DNA of 64,000 bases from Halocatena marina (GTDB taxonomy: Archaea > Halobacteriota > Halobacteria > Halobacteriales > Haloarculaceae), in assembly GCF_023276375.1 (NCBI RefSeq), contig NZ_JALLPK010000001.1:1736001-1800000 (forward strand), given 5' to 3'. Position 1 is the stretch's first letter. Each line of letters opens with the position of its first letter. The notes beneath the pieces were generated by a model. It worked only from the letters and a program-made list of their open reading frames with translations. It was not told where the DNA came from and did not search any database. Below, piece after piece: positions 52,750-62,430 of the stretch. The position numbers and the translations under genes were made by a program.

Positions 52750-53403
52750 TCAGTCACCAAGACACGCTTGCTCGAACGGGCGAGGAGGCAACCGAAGTTC
52801 ATCGAGGTACGGAAGGTGTTTGACGTTGTAGACGACCTTCAGCTCTTCTGTAATCGGCATAGCGTTGCAGGAGAGTCGAATCCCACGGTCGAGTATTTCC
52901 GTCGGAAGCACGTGATTAACAGGCATCGCTATCTCCCCTGCTATGACAGCAACCGCACAGTTGGCACACGCTCCACCTCGACAGGCGAATGGCCACGTAA
53001 AGCCACGGTTTTCAGCGGCTTCAAGGAGCGATTCGTGTGGCCGAACGAGAAACTGACCAAAATCTGTTGGGCTGAGATCCGCGCTTGCCGCGTTGCTGAA
53101 CAAATCCTCATCATCGAGTGACCACCCGTAGTCATCGAGAACTTCGTAGTTGAGGTACTCAACTCGAGTCTGGGGCTCCTCCTCTTCTGGTCCATCCGTG
53201 TCGGACTCGACAGCTTTGGTGTCGACACTATCGCCCACTTGAAGCTCCTCGTAGGCCATTCGAACGAGCTGAAATTCACTGGTTGAGCCACCGTGATCTG
53301 GGTGTGCTTCCTTCACTCGCTGTCGATACGCGCGATCGATCTCTGCTTCGTCCGCATCGGGGCTGATCCCGAGAACATCAAACGGAGAGTCCACACATGA
53401 CAA
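52750..53403 (-). CDS. DnaJ-domain / 2Fe-2S ferredoxin fusion protein
   Basis: This 217-residue protein has an N-terminal J domain (residues about 5-55) with the HPD tripeptide at 34-36 (KEAHPDHGG). An acidic linker (about 60-85) follows, then a plant-type 2Fe-2S ferredoxin (about 85-200). Cluster ligands are Cys141, Cys146, Cys149 (CRGGACANC) and Cys179 (IRLSC). Such fusions are known in haloarchaea, where the ferredoxin carries electrons for 2-oxoacid oxidation and other reactions. The J domain should recruit Hsp70, perhaps for cluster assembly or stability. Confidence 0.9.
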   Translation of the reverse strand: MSCVDSPFDVLGISPDADEAEIDRAYRQRVKEAHPDHGGSTSEFQLVRMAYEELQVGDSVDTKAVESDTDGPEEEEPQTRVEYLNYEVLDDYGWSLDDEDLFSNAASADLSPTDFGQFLVRPHESLLEAAENRGFTWPFACRGGACANCAVAVIAGEIAMPVNHVLPTEILDRGIRLSCNAMPITEELKVVYNVKHLPYLDELRLPPRPFEQACLGD

Positions 53404-53678
53404 TCGTCACTCAGGGGTATAAGTCCTCTCTTGAGTACGAATACAGCACACCTAACGGTCACAATCACGTGGCGGTGTGTATCCCCCAATACTTAATCTC
53501 ACTGGAACTTAGATAATTATATATTCTATCCTACTATTTATTTCTGATCTAACTAATAAACTCAACGTATTTTCAGAGGGATTTATTGCTGGAGCGTCTC
53601 TGTTGAGATGTATGTTGACACATCTTGCCACGTGGCTGCTCGCGTATCGCGGATATCGAGCAGAGGGGTGAACAAGAG

Positions 53679-54623
53679 ATGGGGAATTTATGGACCGGGA
53701 CAGTCACGCTCGCTGTACTTCTTGCGGCGATCGTGGCCGTTCCGGCAACGGTAGCAGCACAAGATGAACAGACATTTGTCGTCGTGCAGGGTTCAGAATG
53801 TGTCCAAATCACGCCACTCGGCGATGGTACACAGTCGGTCGAGAATTTCTACGATTACCGGTCGACGACAACGACCGCACGGGGGCAGTACACCTCGTAT
53901 GGAACGAGAGACATTCAACTGAGCCAGACGAGTCAAGTGTTCGTCTATGCTGGCTCAGAGGGACTGAGTCTCGTGTTCCTCCACGATAGATTCGGAGACG
54001 ACGACGGTGGGTTCGCTGCGACAGCCGACATCTCTGGGCTACCGACAGACGGCGAATGGGCAATCGAAGACGATTCGTACACCAACCGCGACGACGTCTT
54101 CAGACACTCCGCCACATCGAGCCACATCGAATGGGTCTCGAACGGCAACCGAACCGACGGAGGGGCATTCCGCGGACTCGGTAGCTCGAACTATCGGACC
54201 ATCTCTATCGACATCGCGTTCAATGACGAGTCCAACCGCTATCCGTTCGACGAGTGGCAAGGATCACCCAGCCAGAACCAGCTCGAAGAGTGGGTCGTCC
54301 GTTCTGGGTCGGGTGAAACGACCGAGCTCGACATGGATGAGCCGATCGAAATCAGTCCCGGTACCTGTAGTGGTGGCATAAGCACGTTTACCCCAACAGA
54401 GACGGCCACCAGTACGAGCACACCGACGATGTCGGCGTCGGCAGAGACCGATTCCGACCAATCCAGTACAGCAGCACCGATCCAAGCGGACGAGTCAACA
54501 GAGTCCGGAGGAGCGGGCGTAATGAGCAATAACACAGTCAACGATCTCGGTGTCGGTGTCGCTACCGTGCTCGCCGCAATCGTTGTTCTCCTCGCGCTGC
54601 TCGCGCTCGTGCGCCAAAACTAA
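53679..54623 (+). CDS. Surface-anchored protein with Ser/Thr-rich stalk
   Basis: From ATG 53679 the protein has 314 residues; ATG 53625 adds 18 charged residues before the signal and is less likely. It has a Sec-type signal peptide (LAVLLAAIVAVPATVAAQDE), an extracellular beta-rich domain of about 210 residues, a Thr/Ser/Pro-rich stalk (about 235-290, FTPTETATSTSTPTMSASAE) that is probably glycosylated, and a C-terminal helix (GVATVLAAIVVLLALLALV) followed by RQN. This layout is typical of haloarchaeal cell-surface proteins. I do not recognise the domain. Confidence 0.72.
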   Translation: MGNLWTGTVTLAVLLAAIVAVPATVAAQDEQTFVVVQGSECVQITPLGDGTQSVENFYDYRSTTTTARGQYTSYGTRDIQLSQTSQVFVYAGSEGLSLVFLHDRFGDDDGGFAATADISGLPTDGEWAIEDDSYTNRDDVFRHSATSSHIEWVSNGNRTDGGAFRGLGSSNYRTISIDIAFNDESNRYPFDEWQGSPSQNQLEEWVVRSGSGETTELDMDEPIEISPGTCSGGISTFTPTETATSTSTPTMSASAETDSDQSSTAAPIQADESTESGGAGVMSNNTVNDLGVGVATVLAAIVVLLALLALVRQN

Positions 54624-54760
54624 GGCGCCAACGATTTCGACGACTACAGCCAGCGAATGGTGACGGCGTAGCACACAACAGCAGTTAATCAGGGCTGTCT
54701 GCCTCTTTTGATGGTTCAGCGAGGACACTTATACAGTTTGGTAGTGCATAACAAACCGTG

Positions 54761-55750
54761 ATGTCTGGGACTTCAGCAAACGATCGACGCGCCACAGAAC
54801 TTGACTCGGACGCACAAGACCTACTAGACACGTTGGTAGACGTGGGTGCACCCGATATTAGTCAACTATCCCCTGAGCAGACGCGAGCGGTCCTCGGTGA
54901 TCTGTACACACCGGATGTTGATCCAATACTGGTCGCAGACGTCAAGGAACGCAAGATTCGGGCGTATGGCCGTGATATTAGGATACGGATCTACGATCCC
55001 GATCCGAGTCAGAACCTTCCTGCAGCCGTCTACTTCCACGGAGGAGGCTGGGTCGCTGGCAACCTGGATACTCACGACGGTGTTGCCCGATCGCTGGCAA
55101 CCGAGAGCAACTGCATCGTCGTCTCTGTAGATTATCGGAAAGCACCGGAACACCCATTCCCTGCTGCTGTGGAAGACACATACCTTGCAACGAAGTGGGT
55201 CTCAGACAACGCCGAATCGCTTGGTGCCGACGGAAGCCTTGCAGTCATCGGCGAGAGCGCTGGCGGCAATCTCGCGGCCGTTGTCGCGCAGATGGCTGTC
55301 GAGAAGGACGTTAGTACTCCGACAATCGATCAGCAGGTGCTGCTCTATCCGGTAACCGACCACTCATTCGACACTCTCTCCTACGAGGAGAATGCCGACG
55401 GATATTTCCTGACCGCGCGAGCAATGGTGTGGTTCTGGAATCACTACCTCCGTGACGATATCGATGGAGCAAATCCACGAGCGTCTCCACTTCGCGCTCC
55501 CGAGCGCGTCCTCGCTGAACTCCCCCCAGCGACGCTGATCACTTGCGGGTACGGCCCGCTACGCGACGAAGGATTCGCGTACGGAACGGCGCTCGCCGAG
55601 GCTGGCGTCTCTGTCGAGCACATCAACTACGACGGGATGATCCACGACTTCGCCAACATGCGTCGGCTTGCAGAGCCGTTTCCGAGCATCGAAGCAGCAA
55701 ACGACGTGCGTATGCGTGCTAGTGATGCGCTCAAAGCGGCCTTCAGATAA
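54761..55750 (+). CDS. Alpha/beta hydrolase, hormone-sensitive lipase family esterase
   Basis: This 329-residue esterase starts at ATG 54761 (GTG 54758 is also possible). It has the HSL motifs HGGGWVAG (oxyanion hole, residues 93-100), VSVDYRKAPEHPFPAA and GESAGGN with the nucleophile Ser at about 166. The acid and base are likely the Asp and His of the C-terminal third (MIHDF near residue 295). The cap region at the N-terminus is short. It probably hydrolyses short-chain carboxyl esters in the cytoplasm. It lies next to two sulfatase-superfamily genes. Confidence 0.9.
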   Translation: MSGTSANDRRATELDSDAQDLLDTLVDVGAPDISQLSPEQTRAVLGDLYTPDVDPILVADVKERKIRAYGRDIRIRIYDPDPSQNLPAAVYFHGGGWVAGNLDTHDGVARSLATESNCIVVSVDYRKAPEHPFPAAVEDTYLATKWVSDNAESLGADGSLAVIGESAGGNLAAVVAQMAVEKDVSTPTIDQQVLLYPVTDHSFDTLSYEENADGYFLTARAMVWFWNHYLRDDIDGANPRASPLRAPERVLAELPPATLITCGYGPLRDEGFAYGTALAEAGVSVEHINYDGMIHDFANMRRLAEPFPSIEAANDVRMRASDALKAAFR

Positions 55751-55982
55751 GGGAATTCGAGCAACCTCCGTCAGTGCTGCACCGAATGACGATGAGCACT
55801 GAAACGCGCGGCTCAAGCTGAAACCTCCCTACGATACGCTCACCCGACTCACGACAGCCCGAAAACAGCTATCGAAATTGACACCACAGCTGCGAGCACA
55901 CCAATCGGATGACGGAGAGGACGCTGTATAATGTGTTTCGTCGCTACCGAGGTAGTGACGTCATGGCACGAGCGAAACACAC

Positions 55983-57320
55983 CTAGTCCGTGTGTTCGGG
56001 GAGGATTTCGTCGTAATCGGCGGGAAAAACAGGACCGTCAAGCAGCGGGTCGTCCGTCTGTTCCATCCAGTGACCGAGCCGTTCGCGAAGTTGGATGCGG
56101 ACGTGTTGATACTCGGGATGGTCGATCAGGTTTGTCTGCTCGTGCGGGTCGGCATTGAGATCGTACAGCTCCTCGTAGGGTCGCTGGCCAGATTGGAGAT
56201 CGTGCAGCTCTCGACCGACTGCGCTCGTGTAGACATCGTTCGGGATATACACTCGTGGGAGGTGCCAGAACGATCTCAGATACTTGTACTCGCTGGTTCT
56301 GATCGCCCGTACCGGAACGTAGTGATCATGCCACGTGATTTCGGCAAACAGCTGTTCTCGAGGATGATAGGTTTTGCCGGTCAACAAGGACAGGAAGCTC
56401 TGACCCTCGATCCGTTCCGGAATTGGTTCCTCAAGGAGATCGAGCAACGTGGGCACCAGATCGATGTTGCTGATGAGTTCCTCACACCGAACGCCGCCAT
56501 CGATTACGCTCGGATACTGCATGATCAGGGCCGCCTCGATGCCGGGATCGTAACACGATCCCTTCGCTCGTGGGAAGGCAATACCGTGCTCGGTTGTGAA
56601 CACGACGAGCGTCTCTTCGTCGATTCCAGCTGCTTCGAGTGCGCGAGTGATTGTTCCGACCGCATCGTCGACAGCGTGGATCATTCCGTGCATCGCTGCA
56701 AGTTCTTTTCTGACAACAGGTTCGTCCGGGAGAAACGCCGGTGGATCGATCGTGTCGGGATCGTCGGAGACGTAGCTTGGATCGTCAAACCCCGACCCGT
56801 CAGCAGGTTTCAGACGGTGTGCCTCGAAAACACCAGCCGAAATGAAAAACGGAGCGTCGAACGCACCGCTTTCGAAGAAGCTTTCGAGAGACGCCGCGAC
56901 GTTGCGTGCCCGGTTCACCTTCTGAATCGTGGGTAACACCGCTGGTGAGAGGCTCCTTCCAGAGTGAATTCTATCGAATCCGAGCCGATCAGGATCATCA
57001 GCTACGTGCTGAAGACCGAATAAGTGCGTCTCGTAGCCACACCTGTTCAGATACGCTGGCAAAGTGACCTCGTCCGCATTGAGCATCCAACCGTCGTGTG
57101 CGAGACCGATCAGTCCATTCACATGAGGATATCGGCCAGTCATGCGGCTACCTCGACTTGGTGAACACTGTGGAGCCGTTGCGTAGTGATTTTCGAACAA
57201 CACCCCGCTTTCAGCGATGGCGTCAATATTCGGTGTCTCGATATCTCGCCCGTAACACCCGAGATATCGTCCGAGGTCATGACAATGAAACATTAAAATA
57301 TTCGGCGTGCTGTTGCTCAT
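55983..57320 (-). CDS. Sulfatase (formylglycine-dependent), paralogue of the one at 7365
   Basis: This protein has 445 residues from ATG 57320 (57365 is possible). Active-site CSPSRGSRMTG (Cys52) fits the formylglycine motif fully. The first metal site is HCHDLGRYLGCYG, where His-Asp replaces Asp-Asp. The second reads FTTEHGIAFPR with Glu where the other copy has Asp. It aligns with the sulfatase at 7365-8753 over its whole length (for example SCYDPGIEAALIMQY and YDLNADPHEQTN). No signal peptide is present. It is divergent from another sulfatase-superfamily gene. Confidence 0.88.
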   Translation of the reverse strand: MSNSTPNILMFHCHDLGRYLGCYGRDIETPNIDAIAESGVLFENHYATAPQCSPSRGSRMTGRYPHVNGLIGLAHDGWMLNADEVTLPAYLNRCGYETHLFGLQHVADDPDRLGFDRIHSGRSLSPAVLPTIQKVNRARNVAASLESFFESGAFDAPFFISAGVFEAHRLKPADGSGFDDPSYVSDDPDTIDPPAFLPDEPVVRKELAAMHGMIHAVDDAVGTITRALEAAGIDEETLVVFTTEHGIAFPRAKGSCYDPGIEAALIMQYPSVIDGGVRCEELISNIDLVPTLLDLLEEPIPERIEGQSFLSLLTGKTYHPREQLFAEITWHDHYVPVRAIRTSEYKYLRSFWHLPRVYIPNDVYTSAVGRELHDLQSGQRPYEELYDLNADPHEQTNLIDHPEYQHVRIQLRERLGHWMEQTDDPLLDGPVFPADYDEILPEHTD

Positions 57321-57566
57321 CGATTCGGAGATGTTGACTGGTGCGATTAACGCTTTTGCAGGCAAACACCACGCACAGCGGCACTATCGATTGTGAGAGA
57401 TGATTCTCACTTTGCATGCGCCTGCATGCGGTCTTTGATCATAGCGGTCATAGTTGCCGGTATGACATCACCACCGTCACGATCATCTTCTGAGATCCGA
57501 GGCCGCTATGCGGTAAAAAAAGGAACCACCTGTGCAAGTCAGGAGTACGCAACGAATAGCTGTCGG

Positions 57567-59006
57567 ATGATCGAACGTCCGAACATCGCTATCGTCGTGT
57601 TAGATACCGCGCGAGCAAAAGATACTGTTCCCGCGGATCCAACGGTTACGCCAACACTTGCAGCTCTTGCCGAAAGCGGGACCGAGTATCAAAACGCCTT
57701 CTCCAGCGCGCCGTGGACACTCCCTTCGCACGCATCACTATTCACGGGAACGTATCCGACAGAACACGGGGCACACGGCGATCATACGTATCTCGACGGT
57801 TCGCTGCGGACGATTGCAGATATTTTCAGAGAAGCGGGCTACGAGACAGTTGGTGTCTCGAATAATACGTGGATCACTGACGAATTCGGATTTAGCCGTG
57901 GATTCGAGACGTTCAGAACTGGACGAGAGTGTACACGATCAAGCGACAGTAGCACGAACTCCGGACTAGAGCGATCGATCACGAAGCTCAAGCGCTCGGT
58001 CCACACGCTTGCGATGAGAACCGCTCGTCAACGCGGCTTCCTCGATAGTCAACAATCAACCGACGACGGTGGAACCCAGACGACTGACTGGATCGAACAC
58101 TGGATCAGCGACCGCACTACACAGGATCCGTTTTTCCTCTTCGTGAACTACATCGAACCGCACGCCGAATATCGCCCATCACGAAAGTACGCCGAACGAT
58201 TCCTCCCAGCGGATGCGACGTACGAAGAGGCAATGGCGGTCAGACAAGATCCCCGCGGATACGACGTTGGGCAGTACGATCTTTCAGACCGTGAACTGGC
58301 GCTGTTGCGTGCGCTCTATCGCGCCGAGATCGCTTCGGTCGATGCCTATCTTGGCCGACTGGCGGACTCGCTGTTAACAAACGAGAGAGAGACAATTCTC
58401 GTCGTGATGGGTGACCACGGCGAAAATATCGGCGACCACGGACTGTTCGGACACCAGTACAGCACTCACGATACGGTGTTGCACGTACCACTGATCGTTC
58501 ATGGAGGTGCGTTCGCCGGCGGGAAATCCAACACCCAACTGGTGCAACCGCTGGATCTCCCCCCAACGTTGCTCGACGCAGCCGGAATCAACGCACCAGA
58601 AGCACGCAAGCAGTTCAGTGGACGATCAATACATCCGACTATCGATACCGAAGCCCGAGAGCAGGTGTTTGCGGAGTATATCTCTCCACAACCCTCGATT
58701 GCAACACTCAAAGCGCGATTTGGAGAGCTTCCAGACCAGTTCGAAAGAGTAGCACAGACGCGACGAACAGTCCGGACCACCGAAGAGAAACTCGTCCGCC
58801 GGTCGGATGGGTCACTGACATACTATCGCATCGACGACGATCCGATGGAGCAGACCAATCTCGTCGGAAAACGACCAATGCGGGTGGCAGCACTCGAAAA
58901 CCAGTTGGATGAGTGGCAGGCGTCAATCGATCGAACAACCGTACCGACTGAAGTATCGATATCTGATGCGACCGAACAACGGCTCGCTGATCTTGGCTAC
59001 CGTTGA
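57567..59006 (+). CDS. Sulfatase-superfamily hydrolase with Thr at the nucleophile position
   Basis: This protein has 479 residues from ATG 57567; an upstream ATG at 57393 adds an Arg/Ser-rich stretch unlike the family. IAIVVLDTARAKD has the first metal Asp residues and VVMGDHGENIGDHG the second pair. The nucleophile region is SAPWTLPSHASLFTG: Thr51 stands where formylglycine sulfatases have Cys or Ser, and His55 replaces the Arg of C-x-P-x-R. It is therefore more likely a phosphatase, phosphodiester or phosphoglycan-type transferase of the alkaline-phosphatase superfamily. Many haloarchaeal proteins of this kind occur near surface-glycan genes. Confidence 0.85.
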   Translation: MIERPNIAIVVLDTARAKDTVPADPTVTPTLAALAESGTEYQNAFSSAPWTLPSHASLFTGTYPTEHGAHGDHTYLDGSLRTIADIFREAGYETVGVSNNTWITDEFGFSRGFETFRTGRECTRSSDSSTNSGLERSITKLKRSVHTLAMRTARQRGFLDSQQSTDDGGTQTTDWIEHWISDRTTQDPFFLFVNYIEPHAEYRPSRKYAERFLPADATYEEAMAVRQDPRGYDVGQYDLSDRELALLRALYRAEIASVDAYLGRLADSLLTNERETILVVMGDHGENIGDHGLFGHQYSTHDTVLHVPLIVHGGAFAGGKSNTQLVQPLDLPPTLLDAAGINAPEARKQFSGRSIHPTIDTEAREQVFAEYISPQPSIATLKARFGELPDQFERVAQTRRTVRTTEEKLVRRSDGSLTYYRIDDDPMEQTNLVGKRPMRVAALENQLDEWQASIDRTTVPTEVSISDATEQRLADLGYR

Positions 59007-59109
59007 TGTGGCTGAGAGACTGGTAGTACACCCAGTCTCGTCGATGCTCACAATGGAGAACGATTCTTGTGGTGCGCTGTCGAGCATGTTGGGATCGATT
59101 GTCCGTTCG

Positions 59110-60885
59110 TCACTCGGTACCGCTTTCGGGAGATTGCGCACGTGCGTCGGTCCATTGTGCATCAGCGAGCGTTCCTTGAACGACCTCTTGGCCAACCGCC
59201 CGCGCAAGTGTCTCGAAACCGTACCGCTCGCTCGCGTCGTTCGCTTGGGCAACGAGTCGTGAGACGATGAACTCCGGCGTTGATTGGCCGAGTGTGGTGA
59301 AGCGGGGCTGATAATCGACTTCGAGGTCCAAATCCGCCGTGAGACCCTCGGCGAAGATCCCATCGACACGCGCTGAATCGGGGAGCGGTTCGAGGTCCTC
59401 AGCGAGATGCGTGACGAACACTCCGAGCGCCTCACGTTCGACAGTGAGCGTAACGAGACCGTGCAGGAGATCTGCTGCACGACCTGGCTCGGTGATCGCC
59501 TCGAACTCATCGACCAGCATAAGGGTCTGACCAGCATCCGTTAGCGGGGGGATGACCGACCGGAGCGTCGTTTCTAGAACACCTGCGTTGAACGAGGCGT
59601 GTCGCCGGTGGAACACGAGTGCGTCCGTGAGGCTGACAACGGCTGCATCAGCCGGGACGGGCAGTCCCATGTGTGCCAACAGCGCCACCTGACAGAGCGT
59701 TTCGAGGAGGGTCGTTTTACCGCCACTGTTCGCTCCCGTGAGCACCGCCACTCGGTCATCGGTCGGTGCATCGATGTCTCCGTCGTGTGATCCGACTGCG
59801 TACGTAATCGACTGGACCGTCTCATCGGCTGCGAGCAAATCGAGGTTGCGGGCACCCCGAACGACGAGCGCGGGTTGCTCCTCGACGAACGTCGGCCGTT
59901 GCATGTCGAACGCGAGCGCGAATCTGGCAAGTGACACCTGAAGAGCGATGTCATCGACAGCAGTGATGGCTGCGGTCACGTCGTCGTCGACCCGCTCGAT
60001 GGTCGCTTCGAGATCTGTGCGGACGATGGCTTCTCGCTCAGCGATCTGCTCGCGGAGGTCCTCTGTGAGTGCTCGCAGCGTCTCGGTCACGAACATCGAC
60101 GCGTCGGTCGCCTCGTTCGGCATTGCATCACGAACCAATGTGGGATCGAGGGTTGTCTCACTCGTGATCTGCCTGAGGAGTGTCTCTCGGAATGTACTCG
60201 CATCGCGTGCCTCTGTCTCGATCGCGTCGAGGAGACCATCAGCGTCGGCAGCCAGGTCTTCGATTGTTCCGAGATCAGCGTTGAGGTGAGTCAAAGCCTC
60301 ATCAGCGCCGTCTGCAATCGATCCATCTGTTTCCAGTGCTCGCAGCGCGTGTGCGGCGTCTTCGAGCGCGTCGCTGTCGAGGTCGACAAGCGGGGCAAAC
60401 ACACCGTCAGTGAGATCAAGATCTCGGAGTGCAATTGCCGTCTCGACAGCCGCCGCTTTTCCAGATTGACGATCGTATGCTGTGAACGCATCGAGCACCG
60501 CTTTGCGGGTCTCTTCGGTGAGCGCATCCCACGTATCGACAGCAGCCATCGTCTCATCAAGCCGTTCGTCGATGGCCGGGCGGGAGGTCAGCGGTGTCAG
60601 GACACGGATACGGTCTGCGGCGTGCTCGGTGACCGCATACGCTTCGGCGAGTTCGACGACATCGCGATACACCTGACGGGCATCACGTGTCGAAAGAATA
60701 TCCATTCCGTCGTCGTCCTGAGCGCGTCGGAGAATGCGTGTTGCTCGTCCTCGACTCACGCCAGCCTGCACGAGCGGTCGGCTGTCAGCCGATTCGATCG
60801 CTTCGATCGCCGCGGACTCGTCTAACGCTTCACGAAGCAGGGCTGCGGTCTTTGGCCCGACACCCCAGTAATCCTCCAGTTGCAT
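59110..60885 (-). CDS. MutS-family ATPase with N-terminal helix-hairpin-helix
   Basis: From ATG 60885 the protein has 591 residues; ATG 60897 and 60933 are alternatives, but a TATA box at 60910-60916 is 28 bp before 60885. An N-terminal helix-hairpin-helix (YWGVGPKTAALLREAL) precedes a long helical region (about 70-330). Then comes a MutS domain V ATPase: Walker A TGANSGGKTTLL (about 383-394), Walker B MLVDEFEAITEPGRAA (about 456-471) and the switch FVTHLAE. No mismatch-recognition domain I or Smr nuclease is present, so it is a haloarchaeal MutS5/MutS2-like protein. It may act on branched DNA or recombination intermediates rather than mismatches. Confidence 0.85.
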   Translation of the reverse strand: MQLEDYWGVGPKTAALLREALDESAAIEAIESADSRPLVQAGVSRGRATRILRRAQDDDGMDILSTRDARQVYRDVVELAEAYAVTEHAADRIRVLTPLTSRPAIDERLDETMAAVDTWDALTEETRKAVLDAFTAYDRQSGKAAAVETAIALRDLDLTDGVFAPLVDLDSDALEDAAHALRALETDGSIADGADEALTHLNADLGTIEDLAADADGLLDAIETEARDASTFRETLLRQITSETTLDPTLVRDAMPNEATDASMFVTETLRALTEDLREQIAEREAIVRTDLEATIERVDDDVTAAITAVDDIALQVSLARFALAFDMQRPTFVEEQPALVVRGARNLDLLAADETVQSITYAVGSHDGDIDAPTDDRVAVLTGANSGGKTTLLETLCQVALLAHMGLPVPADAAVVSLTDALVFHRRHASFNAGVLETTLRSVIPPLTDAGQTLMLVDEFEAITEPGRAADLLHGLVTLTVEREALGVFVTHLAEDLEPLPDSARVDGIFAEGLTADLDLEVDYQPRFTTLGQSTPEFIVSRLVAQANDASERYGFETLARAVGQEVVQGTLADAQWTDARAQSPESGTE

Positions 60886-60909
60886 ATCACTGTGCATCGG
60901 TTGGGGGCG

Positions 60910-60916
60910 CTTAATG
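60910..60916 (-). promoter_or_regulatory. TATA box of the MutS-family gene
   Basis: CATTAAG on the minus strand lies 28 bp before ATG 60885 and supports that start as a leaderless one. Confidence 0.4.
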
Positions 60917-61007
60917 CTACGGACTGAAGCCACACGTTGTTGTTTCTATACAAGTAATCATCACAAACCATTGATAGATAACACAGCAACGACTCACACA
61001 AGACACA

Positions 61008-62246
61008 TTACTGGCGTGCTGGTTCTGGTGCTAGCCACGCTAGCACAACGCCACAGACTGCGAGACTTCCTGCAACCAAGAATGCAGTATCGAATCCCGC
61101 TATATCAACGACGGCCCCACCGGCGATAGGCGCGAGGAATGCGCCCGAAAGCGCGACACTCGTCTGGAACGCTACTGCTGTGGCGGCAACGCGTGGTTTG
61201 ACCACCTCACGTACGTAGGTGAACGACAGTCCGAGCGTGAGTTGAATTGCGAATCCAGCAACAAGCAAGAGTGCGATGAGTACGGGTACCGATTGGAGGT
61301 ATGTGAAGCAGAGGACGAGCGGCGCTGCCACACAGAACGAACCGAGAAGAACTGGTTGACGCTGTCCATTGAATAATCGGTCCGAAAGGAGACCACTGCT
61401 CATCCGTGAAAGAATGCCGACGGCAGGAAACACCGCAACGAGTAATCCACTAAGCCCTAGCGAGAGACCGATCTCTTCGGTCAGGTACGAAGCACCCCAG
61501 CTGTTCACGAACAGGTACAACGCGTAGCCGAGGAATCCAAGCACACCCACGATCCAGACATTCCGGTTGCGAAGGACGCTCTCGAACTCTTCGAACGATG
61601 GCGCATCGCCAACGCTGTGCCCGAGTCCGCGACTCGTCGGCCAGAAGAGGAGTAGCCCAACGAATGCAAAGCTGTTGAACGCAAGAAAGATGGCTGGCCA
61701 GCCGAACAGTTCCGCAACAATCGGTCCCAGTCCTTGTCCGAGGGCGAATCCAATGGGACCACTCGCTGTGAAAATTCCAACAGCGGTTGCGCGGTTGTCA
61801 GCGCTCACTGCCCGACTGACGATATCAATTCCGGCGTTCCAGACGACGACGTACGCGACACCACCGACAGCACGTGATGCAATGACTGACTGGTAGTTAC
61901 CACGCTTGCCTGCTATCCAGCCCCAGATACCAACGACGAAGAGCATCAACACAGCAACAGCAATCGCGTTTCTCGAGTTTGTTCGATCGAGAACTGCACC
62001 CGCAGGAATACTCGTGATGACCGCGGTACCAAACATGATACCGACGAGGAGACCGGCTGCTGTCGAACCGATTGTCAAGGACTCACGAAGCAACGGTGTC
62101 ACACTGGCCGGAACGATCTCGTACGCGGCAAGTCCAGCAGAGATGAGACTTACCCCACTGACGAGTCCCCACGTTTTCCACCCACTCTGTGCAGTCGTAT
62201 CGCTCTTGCTGGCTGCTGATTGGCTATTGTCGGATCGTCTGGTCAT
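61008..62246 (-). CDS. Major facilitator superfamily transporter
   Basis: The protein has 412 residues from ATG 62246; ATG 62303 adds a polar stretch. Twelve hydrophobic helices are visible. The loop between helices two and three reads GAVLDRTNSRNAI, which is the MFS motif A in altered form (G-x-x-x-D-R-x-x-x-R). The second half has GLLSDRLFNGQRQPVLLG, a second copy of the motif. Such proteins carry nitrate, organic acids, sugars or drugs. No specificity clue is present. The N-terminal 25 residues are Ser- and Asp-rich. Confidence 0.88.
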   Translation of the reverse strand: MTRRSDNSQSAASKSDTTAQSGWKTWGLVSGVSLISAGLAAYEIVPASVTPLLRESLTIGSTAAGLLVGIMFGTAVITSIPAGAVLDRTNSRNAIAVAVLMLFVVGIWGWIAGKRGNYQSVIASRAVGGVAYVVVWNAGIDIVSRAVSADNRATAVGIFTASGPIGFALGQGLGPIVAELFGWPAIFLAFNSFAFVGLLLFWPTSRGLGHSVGDAPSFEEFESVLRNRNVWIVGVLGFLGYALYLFVNSWGASYLTEEIGLSLGLSGLLVAVFPAVGILSRMSSGLLSDRLFNGQRQPVLLGSFCVAAPLVLCFTYLQSVPVLIALLLVAGFAIQLTLGLSFTYVREVVKPRVAATAVAFQTSVALSGAFLAPIAGGAVVDIAGFDTAFLVAGSLAVCGVVLAWLAPEPARQ

Positions 62247-62430
62247 TTGGGCAAGGTACAGCAGTTCGTACTCGGCGGTTGGGGATGTTTCTTTGGTACG
62301 CAAAAGGGAGAGCGTAACACGGGAAGGATTAGGACAGTAATTGGGAAAACATCAACGACCGATTCTGACAGGCAGCATACAAAAATAACGTTCAGGGAAC
62401 GATTAACTCCCTCATCCGACAATCTCACGT

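Noticed and set aside
55992..56936. Long plus-strand frame of 314 residues antisense to the sulfatase
   Set aside because: It is the mirror of a well-supported sulfatase with complete motifs; long antisense frames are common in codon-biased haloarchaeal genes.
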